A DNA stretch of 15,040 bases from CAZGSV01 sp964528605 (lineage in GTDB: Bacteria; Armatimonadota; Zipacnadia; CAZGSV01), in assembly GCA_964528605.1 (NCBI GenBank), contig CAZGSV010000082.1:1-15040 (forward strand), read 5' to 3'. Positions within the stretch are counted from its first letter, which is position 1, and each line of letters starts with the position of its first letter. This document shows, piece after piece, positions 5,676 to 13,384 of this stretch. A program made the translations under genes and the position numbers. The notes under the pieces are model-generated. The model saw only the letters and a list, made by a program, of their open reading frames with translations, was not told the origin of the DNA and searched no databases.

Positions 5676-8213
5676 GTGACGGTGCGCATAATTCCCCTTC
5701 TGCTTGTGCTCCTCATGCTCTGGTGTGTCAGCGCGCCCGCAGCCTGGCCGAACGCGGCGCAACCGGCGCCACCGCAGCCGACCCAATATGTGCTCGAGAC
5801 CGGCGAAGTCACCACCGGTACCCCTCCCCCCTCCTATATCATCGGCCCCGGCGACGTCCTTCACGTTACCCTGCGCGCCTATAAGGTGGAGGAGAACTCC
5901 GTCACCGTGGACGACGCCGGCGCGATTATCCTGCCCGCCCTCGGCGAGGTCTCCGTAGGCGGGAAGCAACTGGGCGAGGTCCGCGGCCTCTTGCAGCAAG
6001 CGTACTCCCGCATCTATCAGCAGCCGCAAGTCTCCTGCGTGCCCACTTTCCTGCGCACCTTCCGCGTCCCCCTGCAAGGCCAGGTCAACTATCCGGGCAC
6101 GTACACTGTGACTCCCCTGGTCACCGCGGTGGATCTGGTGGTGCGGTCCGGTGACACCTCCCCTGCGGGCACGCGGCGCCGGGTTCTCCTCTACCGAGCC
6201 GATGGCAGCGCCAAGACAGTTGACCTCGACCGCGTTCTGCTTCTCGGGGACGCCTCCTCTGACTGCGCCCTCGAGGTCGGCGACCGCGTCTTCGTCCCTT
6301 TCAGTGGGCCGCGCGTCTCCATTACCGGCGCGGTGCCGCGCCCGGACCTCTATGAACTCAAAGGTCAAGAAGGCCTGGCGGCGCTGCTCGAGTTCGCCGG
6401 AGGCGCGACCCCCGACGCTGCCCTGGACAAGGCGTACCTCGACCGTTATCTCGAGCCCGGCGCCCCCCCTCACCGCATTCCCCTCAGGCTGGAGCAGCGG
6501 CTGAAGAATGGTGCCCTGGTCGAGGATGTGCCTTTGCAGAACGACGATACCGTCGTGGTTCCGCCGGTCTCGAACTACGTCGGTACCGTCGAGGCTCGCG
6601 GGCGCTATCGCAAGCCGGGTTGGTTCCCCTGGCGACAGGGCATGACCGTGAAGGATGTCGTGGACCTGGCCAATGGCCTCAAGGACGGGGCGTGGCTCGA
6701 ACGCGCCTATCTCCTGCGCTATGACCAGGCCGGCCGGGTGGTCCGGCTCGACCTCGACATGCGGCGCGCGCTCCAGCCCGGGAACGCGGTGGAGTTTCCG
6801 GTCCTGGAAGGCGACGTGATCACGGTGCCCGACATCGCGCAGCAGTTCGCCGCCGTGGACATCCGCGGCGCGGTGCCCGACCCGGGCACCCGTCCCTTCT
6901 GGCAAGGAATGCGCCTGGGAGACCTGGTGATGCTCGCAGGAGGCCTGCTCCCCATCGCCGATCTCAAGAGCGCCCGCCTACTCCGCATGACCCCGGGCGG
7001 CGCCTACCGCTTCGTGCCTGCGGATTTCACCGCGGCTCTCACCAGGCTCGAGGCAGAAAGCAACGCGCCTCTTGAGCCTGGGGACGTGATAAGCATCCCC
7101 AGCGTCACCGCCGCGCGCGGTAGAGTCAGGATCACCGGCGAAGTCAACGTCCTGCGCCACCCCACCATAACTGCCGAGGCGCCTCCTGAAACCGCTCCAG
7201 CCGCCACTGAGACTGTCGCGCCTGTCAAGGAAGAGGTCGCCGTGGGCGCCGAGCGCATCAAGAGCGCCCACCCCGTTTGGGAGCCTCAGCCCCTTGTGGA
7301 CTTCACCGCCGAGCCTTACTTCGAAGACACCCTCAAGGAGGGCGAGACCCTCACCGACCTTATCGCAGTTGCACAGGGCCTCACCGCCCAAGCCGCCAAG
7401 GAACACTGTCGCATTGAACGCGTCTCGCCCGCGGGCGGCAAGGAAATGATCGAGGTGAACCTGCTCGAGGTCTACGCCGGCAAGGCGGCCGATCCGCCCC
7501 TGTGCGACGGCGACCTCGTCTGGGTGCCGCCCGTTTCGTTGTTCCAAGACACCGTGCGCGTAGTCGGCGAAGTCGTCGGCAAGGGTCTGCTCGTGCCTCC
7601 CAAGGCCGAGGCCTCCATCATCACCGCTGCCGAAGCCCCTCGCGCCCCCGTCACCGTGCAAGGCCTGTACTTGCTGCGCCACGGCGAGACCGCCAGGGAC
7701 CTCATCGAGGCCGTCGGCGGCTTTACCGCTCTTGCCGACCTGCCTAACTGCCGCGTCGAGCGCCAGACCAAGGAGGGCGCCCGTCAGGTCCTTCCTGTGG
7801 ACCTCTACGCCATCTTCGTTGATCACGACCTAGGGACCAACGTGACCCTCCAGAACGGCGACGTCGTGGTAGTTCCTCGCTTGCGCGACCAGGTCTATGT
7901 CGTTGGCGAGGTCAACCGCCCCGGCGCCTATGACTACGCCCCAGGCAGGCGCCTTACCGACTACGTGGGGCTCGCCGGCGGGGGGACCCAGCGCGCCCAC
8001 GGCAAGTCAACCGTCATCGCTCGCCTGGTGGCGGGGCAGACCGAGAGCGTGCCTGTGAATCTGAGTGCCGCCATGGGCGGGACGCTCGACCAGAATCCGG
8101 AACTCCTCCCCGGCGACGTGGTCATCGTCCCCGAACGCGAACTCGCCGACTGGCGCGACTACCTACAGGTCATCCAAAGCATCGCCAGTATGTGGATCCT
8201 GGCCACCCGCTAG
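5676..8213 (+). CDS. Large secreted polysaccharide-export protein with seven SLBB repeats
   Basis: 845 residues from GTG 5676; there is no strong ribosome site, and GTG 5682 is an alternative two codons in. Residues 1-22 form a Sec signal peptide (IIPLLLVLLMLWCVSAPA), followed by a Pro/Ala linker. The poly_export (Wza-type) domain spans about 53-130, with YIIGPGDVLHVTLRAY and DDAGAIILPALGEV. Seven SLBB-type units follow, each opening with a G-x-V-x-x-P-G-like strand (about 134, 217, 307, 396, 487, 630, 743) and closing with a G-D-x-V-x-V-P strand (201-208, 289-296, 378-385, 468-475, 611-618, 727-734, 812-819). Units 5 and 6 carry Ala/Pro/Glu-rich insertions. The C-terminus (824-845) is a short amphipathic stretch, perhaps a membrane contact. 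Wza, for comparison, has about 380 residues and two SLBB units. The protein should be an envelope channel or scaffold for glycan export; a plain sugar-binding scaffold is possible. It is the first gene of an operon with two secreted glycosidase-like proteins. Confidence 0.88.
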   Translation: MTVRIIPLLLVLLMLWCVSAPAAWPNAAQPAPPQPTQYVLETGEVTTGTPPPSYIIGPGDVLHVTLRAYKVEENSVTVDDAGAIILPALGEVSVGGKQLGEVRGLLQQAYSRIYQQPQVSCVPTFLRTFRVPLQGQVNYPGTYTVTPLVTAVDLVVRSGDTSPAGTRRRVLLYRADGSAKTVDLDRVLLLGDASSDCALEVGDRVFVPFSGPRVSITGAVPRPDLYELKGQEGLAALLEFAGGATPDAALDKAYLDRYLEPGAPPHRIPLRLEQRLKNGALVEDVPLQNDDTVVVPPVSNYVGTVEARGRYRKPGWFPWRQGMTVKDVVDLANGLKDGAWLERAYLLRYDQAGRVVRLDLDMRRALQPGNAVEFPVLEGDVITVPDIAQQFAAVDIRGAVPDPGTRPFWQGMRLGDLVMLAGGLLPIADLKSARLLRMTPGGAYRFVPADFTAALTRLEAESNAPLEPGDVISIPSVTAARGRVRITGEVNVLRHPTITAEAPPETAPAATETVAPVKEEVAVGAERIKSAHPVWEPQPLVDFTAEPYFEDTLKEGETLTDLIAVAQGLTAQAAKEHCRIERVSPAGGKEMIEVNLLEVYAGKAADPPLCDGDLVWVPPVSLFQDTVRVVGEVVGKGLLVPPKAEASIITAAEAPRAPVTVQGLYLLRHGETARDLIEAVGGFTALADLPNCRVERQTKEGARQVLPVDLYAIFVDHDLGTNVTLQNGDVVVVPRLRDQVYVVGEVNRPGAYDYAPGRRLTDYVGLAGGGTQRAHGKSTVIARLVAGQTESVPVNLSAAMGGTLDQNPELLPGDVVIVPERELADWRDYLQVIQSIASMWILATR

Positions 8214-8266
8214 GCCGGACCGCCTCGCATATGCTTCTGCCTTCTGGCTAGAGTCCCTATAACAGC

Positions 8267-8272
8267 GGAGGT
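8267..8272 (+). promoter_or_regulatory. Shine-Dalgarno site that points to a TTG start
   Basis: GGAGGT overlaps the upstream-most in-frame GTG (8271), so that GTG cannot be the start. The site is 7 nt before TTG 8280, an ideal distance, which makes TTG the likely initiation codon of the DUF4838 gene. Confidence 0.65.
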
Positions 8273-8279
8273 GGAATCG

Positions 8280-10523
8280 TTGCGTTTCTTGATGCTGCTT
8301 ACCGTTTGGCTCATCCTCGCTGCCGGCAGTCACGCCGCCGCGGACGTCACTCTCGTTCGCGACGGTCAGCCGCTCTGCGCCATTCGCCTGCCCGCGAATC
8401 CCACCTCGGGCGAAACACTGGCCGGTCAAGAACTCCAAACCTATCTCCGCAAGATGTCCGGCGCGCAGGTGCCCATAGGCGCCCAGCCGGCCGAGGTCAC
8501 CGTAAGCATCCTCAACGCCTCGCGCGTGGACACGGCCACCCCGCCGCCGCCCAAGAACCACTCCTTCCGCATCATCGTGCGCCCGGGGGAGATGCTCCTT
8601 CTCGGCCGGGATGATGAAGGAACCGAGTACGCCGTCTACGAGGTGCTCGAGCGCCTGGGCTGTCGCTGGTTCATGCCCGGCGACATCGGCGAGGTGGTGC
8701 CCACGCGCGCCACCGTCTCGCTGCCGGAGACGGACGTCTCCCAGTCGCCCGACTTCGAATCTCGCCAGATCTGGTACGCCTGGGGCGCGCAGTCACCCGA
8801 GGAGGGCCAGCGCTTCGCCGACTGGCTCCGGCGCAATAGGGCCGGCGTCCTCCCGGTATCCCATGGCCACAACTTCTCCGGCACCATCCCGCCCGACACC
8901 TACTTCGCCACCCACCCTGAATACTACTCGCTCCTCAAGGGCACGCGCGTGCCCAAGCAGTTGTGCACCTCCAACCCCAATGTCGTCCGCATTGCTATCG
9001 AGGTCGCCACCAAGTACTTCGACAACAACCCCAACGCCATCGCCTACTCTCTCTGCCCCGACGACAACAGCGACTTCTGCGAGTGCGAGAAGTGCCGCGC
9101 GCTCGACTCCGGCAAGCCCGACCGCTACCTCAAGGGCAAGCCCGACGTCACCGACCGCCTCATGGTCTTCTGGAACGCCGTCGCCGAAGGCGTGCGCCAG
9201 AAGCACCCCGACAAGTACCTCACCATGTACGCCTACTCCAACCACACCAGCCCGCCCTCGCGCGAGAAGGTGCACCCCGGCGTCCTCCCCGTGATCACCA
9301 CCATGAACTTCTGCTGCCTCCACTCCATAGACAACGTCAACTGCGCCTCGCGCCAAGACCTCCGCCGCCTCATCCGCGACTGGGGCAAAGCCGCCGGCAA
9401 GGTCTACCTCTACGAGTACGACCCGGTCGTCGGCTGGCGCGAAGTCCCGTGCCCGCTCTACGGCGCCCGCGCCCGCGAGATGCCCATCTACAAGCAACTC
9501 GGCGTGCAGGGCTTCTCTTTCGAGGGCCACAAGTCCTGGGCCAGCAACATGCCCAACTACTACATCGCCGCCAAGATGATGTGGGACTCCAGCCTCAAAC
9601 TCGAGCACCTGATGAAGGACTTCACCGACAAGTTCTTCGGCGCTGCTGGGCCGCCGATGCTGCGCTACTACACCATCCGCGAACAGGCGCTCGCCAATGC
9701 TCCCATCCATCCCCCCGGCGCCACTTGCGCCGTCATCCCCGACATCTTTACCCCCGAGGTCCTGCGCGACGCAGAGGCCGCCTTGGCCGAAGCCGAGCGG
9801 CTGGCCGACACTGACATGGCCCGCGAGCGCCTCCGCGTCATCCGCATGACCTTCGACTATCTCAAATCCTTCGCCGCCTATTGGCGCTACCTCTACCAGA
9901 TGCGCGACTTCGACGGCGCCATGCGCAGCCGCGAGCGCTGCCTCAGGCTCGTTGATCGCCTGCACGCCCTCAACAGTGACTACATCCTCGACTTCGTTGC
10001 GCGCGGCTTCTTCGGCGACGACGTCACCGAACTCGAGAAGATCCGCCTCACCTCGCGCACCTTCCTGCGCGAGAACGACGTCTTCACCGTGCCCGACATG
10101 TGGCGCTTCCAGCCCGACCTAGAGAACGTCGGCCTCCAGCAGGGATGGCAACTGCCCTCCTACGACGATTCCCGCTGGGCGCTTGTCTCCACCGCCAGTC
10201 AATGGTACAAGCAGCCCGGCATCCCCCGCATTGACGGCTATGCCTGGGGCCGCGTGCGTTTCTTCCTGCCCAAGTCCTTCGCCGGCCGCAAACTCATCGT
10301 CCACGTCGGCGCGCTCGACGAGCAGGGCGACATCTACCTCAACGGTCAGTTGGCCTTCCACCGCGTGAACCAGGGAAGCCTCGACTGGCGCACGCCTTTC
10401 GAGTTCGACGCCACCGCGTTCCTGCGTCCCGGAGAAGAGAATCTGCTCGCGGTGCAGGGCTTCGCGGAGAAGGGCCTGGGAGGCGTGTGGCAACCGGTGG
10501 CCATCTACTCGCCCAAGCAGTAG
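8280..10523 (+). CDS. Secreted DUF4838 protein with C-terminal galactose-binding-like domain
   Basis: 747 residues from TTG 8280, chosen because GGAGGT sits 7 nt before it; ATG 8292 is the nearest alternative. A Sec signal peptide (MRFLMLLTVWLILAAGSHAA) comes first. An alpha/beta N-terminal domain like that of alpha-glucuronidases and hexosaminidases follows (about 22-155), with ETLAGQELQTYLRKMSG and EYAVYEVLERLGCRWFMPG. The DUF4838 TIM-barrel region has HGHNFSGTIPPDTYFATHPE, then YSLCPDDNSDFCECEKCRAL with its paired cysteines, and YAYSNHTSPP. About residues 480-630 are helical. The last 110 residues (about 635-745) form a beta-sandwich of the GH2 sugar-binding type: DDSRWALVSTAS, VHVGALDEQGDIYLNGQ and FLRPGEENLLAVQG. 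DUF4838 proteins occur beside polysaccharide-degrading enzymes, but activity is unproven for most. It is the second gene of the SLBB operon. Confidence 0.9.
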   Translation: MRFLMLLTVWLILAAGSHAAADVTLVRDGQPLCAIRLPANPTSGETLAGQELQTYLRKMSGAQVPIGAQPAEVTVSILNASRVDTATPPPPKNHSFRIIVRPGEMLLLGRDDEGTEYAVYEVLERLGCRWFMPGDIGEVVPTRATVSLPETDVSQSPDFESRQIWYAWGAQSPEEGQRFADWLRRNRAGVLPVSHGHNFSGTIPPDTYFATHPEYYSLLKGTRVPKQLCTSNPNVVRIAIEVATKYFDNNPNAIAYSLCPDDNSDFCECEKCRALDSGKPDRYLKGKPDVTDRLMVFWNAVAEGVRQKHPDKYLTMYAYSNHTSPPSREKVHPGVLPVITTMNFCCLHSIDNVNCASRQDLRRLIRDWGKAAGKVYLYEYDPVVGWREVPCPLYGARAREMPIYKQLGVQGFSFEGHKSWASNMPNYYIAAKMMWDSSLKLEHLMKDFTDKFFGAAGPPMLRYYTIREQALANAPIHPPGATCAVIPDIFTPEVLRDAEAALAEAERLADTDMARERLRVIRMTFDYLKSFAAYWRYLYQMRDFDGAMRSRERCLRLVDRLHALNSDYILDFVARGFFGDDVTELEKIRLTSRTFLRENDVFTVPDMWRFQPDLENVGLQQGWQLPSYDDSRWALVSTASQWYKQPGIPRIDGYAWGRVRFFLPKSFAGRKLIVHVGALDEQGDIYLNGQLAFHRVNQGSLDWRTPFEFDATAFLRPGEENLLAVQGFAEKGLGGVWQPVAIYSPKQ

Positions 10524-10544
10524 CCGGCGCGCCGGCCTAGCCAC

Positions 10545-12299
10545 ATGCGGCGATCCGGTCTGCGAGTCGCGCTTCTCTCACTTGCCTGCATTGTCGCCGG
10601 CGTGGCCTGGGCCACGCCACCCCGCCTGCACTGTCCTGCCGAGACCAGGCAATACGTTCCCTTTGATGTTCGAGTTCTGGCCGATTCCCCCCCCGACGGC
10701 TCCGCCATGCTGGCGCGGGACCTGCGCCTTCGCGTACTTGAGCCGGGCGGATCCGATCTCACTCTTCCCCTCTTCCTTTACCGCCCGTACTCCCGCTCCC
10801 TAAAGAACGGCCGCGAGAGCGCAGATCCCACCGGCCCACTGGAATGGCGCGCGCGCCTCACCCCCCGTCGGGCGGGTGCCCTCCGCGTTGCGCTGGAAGC
10901 CCGCGACGGTGAGCAGTGGGTGGAGCAGGCCACGGCCCTCGTAACCGCCCTCCCTTCTGACGCCCACGGCTTTATCTCCGTCAGCCCCACTAACCCTCGC
11001 CTGCTTGCCTTCGACGACGGCGCGCCCTTCTTCGCTATCGGCGAGAACCTCTGCTGGCCCGGCCCGCGCGGCACCTACGACTATGACTACTACCTCGCCA
11101 AGATCAGCGCCCACCGCGCGAACCTCATCCGCATCTGGGTCGGCCCCACTCACCTCTTCACCCTCGAGCGCATACCTAACCCCGGTGAGCAGGACGTGGC
11201 CTTAGGCCGCTACGACCTCAGGGCCGCCTGGTATCTGGATACCTTCATGGAGGCAGCGCGCCGCCATGGCGTCGCCGTCCTCCTCTGCACCGAGTCCTTC
11301 CCGAGTCTGCGCTCCAGCGAGCCGCACGCGATCTGGAACCTCAACCCCTACAACTCCGCCAACGGCGGCCCCTGCGCGCAGCCCTCCGACTTCTTCATCA
11401 ACCCTCGCGCGCGCAGCGGCTACTCCCGGCTGCTCGACTATATGAGCGCCCGCTGGGGCCCGTCCCCCGGCCTTTTCGCCTGGGAACTGTGGAACGAGGT
11501 GGACATCACCCAGAACTACGATTCCCATGTCGTTCGCGAATGGCACCGCGTCATGGCCGCCCACCTGCGTTCGGTTGACCCCTACCACCATCTCATCACC
11601 ACCAGTTTCGCCTTCTCCGAAGGCGACCCCACCATTGACGCCCTTGACGAACTCGACCTCGTGCAGACCCACTGCTACTCCGCGGAAGACTTCGCTATGG
11701 GCCTCTACCGCTACGCCCAGCAGAAGCGCTTTCTGCGCAAGCCCCATCTCGTCGCCGAGTTCGGCCTCCAGCAGGAGGCGCAGCGCAAGGCCGACGCCAA
11801 AGGCCTGCACCTGCACAACGGCATCTGGAGCACCGCCCTCTCCGGCAACGCCGGCGCCGCGATGCTCTGGGACTGGGACTCCTACGTGGACGCCTTTGAC
11901 CTCTACCCCCAGTTTCGCGCGCTGGCGGACTTCCTCGACGGCGTTCCTTGGCGGCACCCCGCCCTCCGTCCCGTCGAGGCCCTCTGCGATGGCGTTCCCC
12001 AGCCCGACGCCAATACCCCACTCCGCGTGTTCGGCATCCAGACCGACCGCCAAGCCTGCCTCTGGCTGCAGAACCCTCAAAGCACCGTAGAGGCACTGCT
12101 GCAGGATCAGACGCCCACCGCCGCCTCTGCGGTCATTCGCGTCGGCGTGTTGCCGGGCAAGTACCTGGTGCGCTGGTTCGACACCTGGGCCGGCCGGTGG
12201 ACGAAGCAAGAGACCTTGGAGGCGGGACCGCGCTGGCTCGACTTATCTCCTCCGCCCGTCGAACGCGACCTCGCCTGCGCCCTTGTCCCCGCACTCTAG
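10545..12299 (+). CDS. Secreted GH5-like (clan GH-A) glycoside hydrolase with N-terminal Ig-like domain
   Basis: 584 residues, starting 21 bp after the DUF4838 stop, so almost certainly co-transcribed. Residues 1-23 are a Sec signal peptide. A DUF5060-like beta-sandwich (about 28-135) has the usual ARLTPRRAGALRVALEA strand. The barrel starts near GFISVSPTNPRLLAFDDGAP (142-161) and FFAIGENLCWPG, typical of cellulase/mannanase-like proteins. The two catalytic glutamates fit the clan: E318 in WELWNEVD as acid/base (strand 4) and E405 in HLVAEFGLQ as nucleophile (strand 7). N-R-I-W precursors (ANLIRIWVG, 192-200) and LVQTHCY (372-378) match other barrel strands. A C-terminal beta domain (about 485-584) includes VLPGKYLVRWFDTWAGRW, like the collagen-binding-type domain seen on related hydrolases. 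Both catalytic residues are present, so it is probably active, on a beta-linked glycan outside the cytoplasm. The precise substrate cannot be read from sequence. Confidence 0.88.
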   Translation: MRRSGLRVALLSLACIVAGVAWATPPRLHCPAETRQYVPFDVRVLADSPPDGSAMLARDLRLRVLEPGGSDLTLPLFLYRPYSRSLKNGRESADPTGPLEWRARLTPRRAGALRVALEARDGEQWVEQATALVTALPSDAHGFISVSPTNPRLLAFDDGAPFFAIGENLCWPGPRGTYDYDYYLAKISAHRANLIRIWVGPTHLFTLERIPNPGEQDVALGRYDLRAAWYLDTFMEAARRHGVAVLLCTESFPSLRSSEPHAIWNLNPYNSANGGPCAQPSDFFINPRARSGYSRLLDYMSARWGPSPGLFAWELWNEVDITQNYDSHVVREWHRVMAAHLRSVDPYHHLITTSFAFSEGDPTIDALDELDLVQTHCYSAEDFAMGLYRYAQQKRFLRKPHLVAEFGLQQEAQRKADAKGLHLHNGIWSTALSGNAGAAMLWDWDSYVDAFDLYPQFRALADFLDGVPWRHPALRPVEALCDGVPQPDANTPLRVFGIQTDRQACLWLQNPQSTVEALLQDQTPTAASAVIRVGVLPGKYLVRWFDTWAGRWTKQETLEAGPRWLDLSPPPVERDLACALVPAL

Positions 12300-12363
12300 A
12301 TGCCTTAGGCGGTCACCGTTCGCGACCGATCGCTCGGCCCGCCACCACCTCCACACTCCGTAG

Positions 12364-12446
12364 GGGACGGCCGCCTGGCTTGCCCGCCGTAGCCCCGGCT
12401 TCAGGCGGCGCGAAGGTGGGTGCCTCCCCACCTGCAACGCCGTCCC
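12364..12446. repeat. Nested palindromic element between convergent genes (REP-like)
   Basis: Outer arms GGGACGGC (12364-12371) and GCCGTCCC (12439-12446) are perfect complements. Just inside and overlapping them by two bases are GCCGCCTG (12370-12377) and CAGGCGGC (12402-12409), and a separate hairpin lies at 12414-12433. The whole could fold as a branched structure. Its GC-rich, multi-hairpin make-up resembles dispersed extragenic palindromes. It fills most of the 163-bp gap between the convergent GH5-like and methyltransferase genes. No second copy is in this window. Confidence 0.5.
12414..12433. terminator. Hairpin in convergent gap, possible bidirectional terminator
   Basis: AGGTGGG (12414-12420), loop TGCCTC and CCCACCT (12427-12433) make a 7-bp perfect stem. 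It is located between the stop of the GH5-like gene (12299) and the stop of the methyltransferase (12463). There is no T-run, so termination is inferred from position and stability only. Confidence 0.4.
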
Positions 12447-12462
12447 GTAGCGGCCACCGTGC

Positions 12463-13233
12463 CTATCGTCTCCTCGCCACGAAGAACGCCCGCGTGCTCC
12501 TCGGGTGCACCGGCCGCGTGCGGTACGCGTCGTAAACGTCCAGCACCTCTAGCCCCGCCCCCCCCAGCAACTCCCTGATCTCGTCCATCTCGTAGCCCAT
12601 CTGGTAGTGCGTCTCTTGGAACTTGCGCCCGTGCGCCTCAAACTCCATGTCCACCCGGCAGATGCGCGTCTGGTCGTCCCAGTGGCTCACCCAGGTGTAC
12701 TTCAGCCAATCGTTCGTCTGCAGGTTGTCCTGCGTGAACAGGTTGAGCCGCAGCGCGCGTATGGTGTTCACGTCAAACAAGAGCAGCCCCCCCGGCCGCA
12801 AGGCGCCGGCCACCCCGGCGAAACACGCGGCCAACTTCTCCAGGCCGATCAAATAATTCAGGCTGTCGAACAGCGAGGTGACCAGGTCAAAGCGCGGCGC
12901 GAAGGAAAGCGCCGTCGCATCCTGCAGCACAAAAAGGACGGGCAGATGTTGCGCCGCCGCCTTGCGCTGCGCCATCATCAGCATCGGCAGCGAGTTGTCC
13001 GCGCCCACCACGCGCACGCCCCGGCGCGCGTACATTATCGCCACCGTCCCCGTTCCGCACGCCAGGTCCAGCAGCCAGCGTGGGCGCACTCCCAGTTGCT
13101 CGCAGAAGCCGTCAATGTAGCGCTGCCAGGCCCCGTAAGGCGCCAGCCGCATCAGGTGGTCGTAGTACTCCGCCACCGGGCCGAAAGCCTCCGAGCCCCC
13201 GGCCTCCTGTTGCGCTTCGCCTTTCTCTTTCAT
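12463..13233 (-). CDS. Class I SAM-dependent methyltransferase
   Basis: 256 residues. The Rossmann methyltransferase fold is clear: FGPVAEYYDHLM near the start (17-28, common in this family), motif I WLLDLACGTGTVA (53-65) for SAM binding, the acidic end of strand 2 in VVGADNSLPML (75-85), QDATALSF (104-111) as motif II, FDLVTSLFDSLNYL (115-128) and a later LRPGGLLLFDVNT strand. The C-terminal half (GRKFQETHYQMGYEMDEIRELL) is the usual substrate-binding insert plus the final strands. There is no signal peptide, so it acts in the cytoplasm. The substrate (small molecule, sugar or protein) cannot be inferred. ATG 13233 has no upstream Shine-Dalgarno site but lies 8 nt after a strong -10 box, so it is probably translated from a leaderless mRNA. 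It is transcribed alone, away from the CehA-like gene. Confidence 0.9.
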   Translation of the reverse strand: MKEKGEAQQEAGGSEAFGPVAEYYDHLMRLAPYGAWQRYIDGFCEQLGVRPRWLLDLACGTGTVAIMYARRGVRVVGADNSLPMLMMAQRKAAAQHLPVLFVLQDATALSFAPRFDLVTSLFDSLNYLIGLEKLAACFAGVAGALRPGGLLLFDVNTIRALRLNLFTQDNLQTNDWLKYTWVSHWDDQTRICRVDMEFEAHGRKFQETHYQMGYEMDEIRELLGGAGLEVLDVYDAYRTRPVHPRSTRAFFVARRR

Positions 13234-13241
13234 CGGCGCCG

Positions 13242-13270
13242 AATATATGCGCCGGCCCGCCTGCGGTCAA
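13242..13270 (-). promoter_or_regulatory. Strong candidate promoter giving a leaderless methyltransferase mRNA
   Basis: On the minus strand TTGACC (13270-13265), exactly 17 nt, TATATT (13247-13242), then eight bases and ATG (13233-13231). Each box matches five of six consensus bases. The usual start point, 6-9 nt after the -10 box, falls on or just before the start codon. The -35 box is identical to that of the SLBB promoter. Confidence 0.65.
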
Positions 13271-13384
13271 AGCGCGGCGCGAGCGCGCGAGAGACGCGCA
13301 CCGGCGCGCCCTTTCGCCTCCAACGGTCTGTTGTGCTACTCTCGCCCGCGCGTCGCGCCTCGCGCGCCTAAGGCAAGTGGCAAC

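Noticed and set aside
5542..5815. N-terminal extension of the rbsD-like gene to a start at 5815
   Set aside because: The extension is Gly/Ser-rich, covers the SLBB promoter and gene start, and the internal ATG 5542 has an excellent AGGAGG ribosome site and the conserved family N-terminus.
5517..6905. 462-codon minus-strand open frame
   Set aside because: Antisense to the SLBB protein, rich in Gly/Val/Glu/His as expected from complementing GC-rich codons, no start signal or domain.
6978..7826. 282-codon minus-strand open frame
   Set aside because: Antisense to the SLBB gene; GC-driven shadow with no recognisable domain.
8258..8263. TATAAC as a -10 box before the DUF4838 gene
   Set aside because: No matching -35 box, and the transcript would start beyond the ribosome site it needs; the gene is better explained as part of the SLBB operon.
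8793..9965. 390-codon minus-strand open frame
   Set aside because: Antisense to the DUF4838 gene, low-complexity Val/Gly/Ala/Glu translation typical of a shadow frame.
11202..12209. 335-codon minus-strand open frame
   Set aside because: Antisense to the GH5-like gene, which has both catalytic glutamates; no motif in the antisense product.
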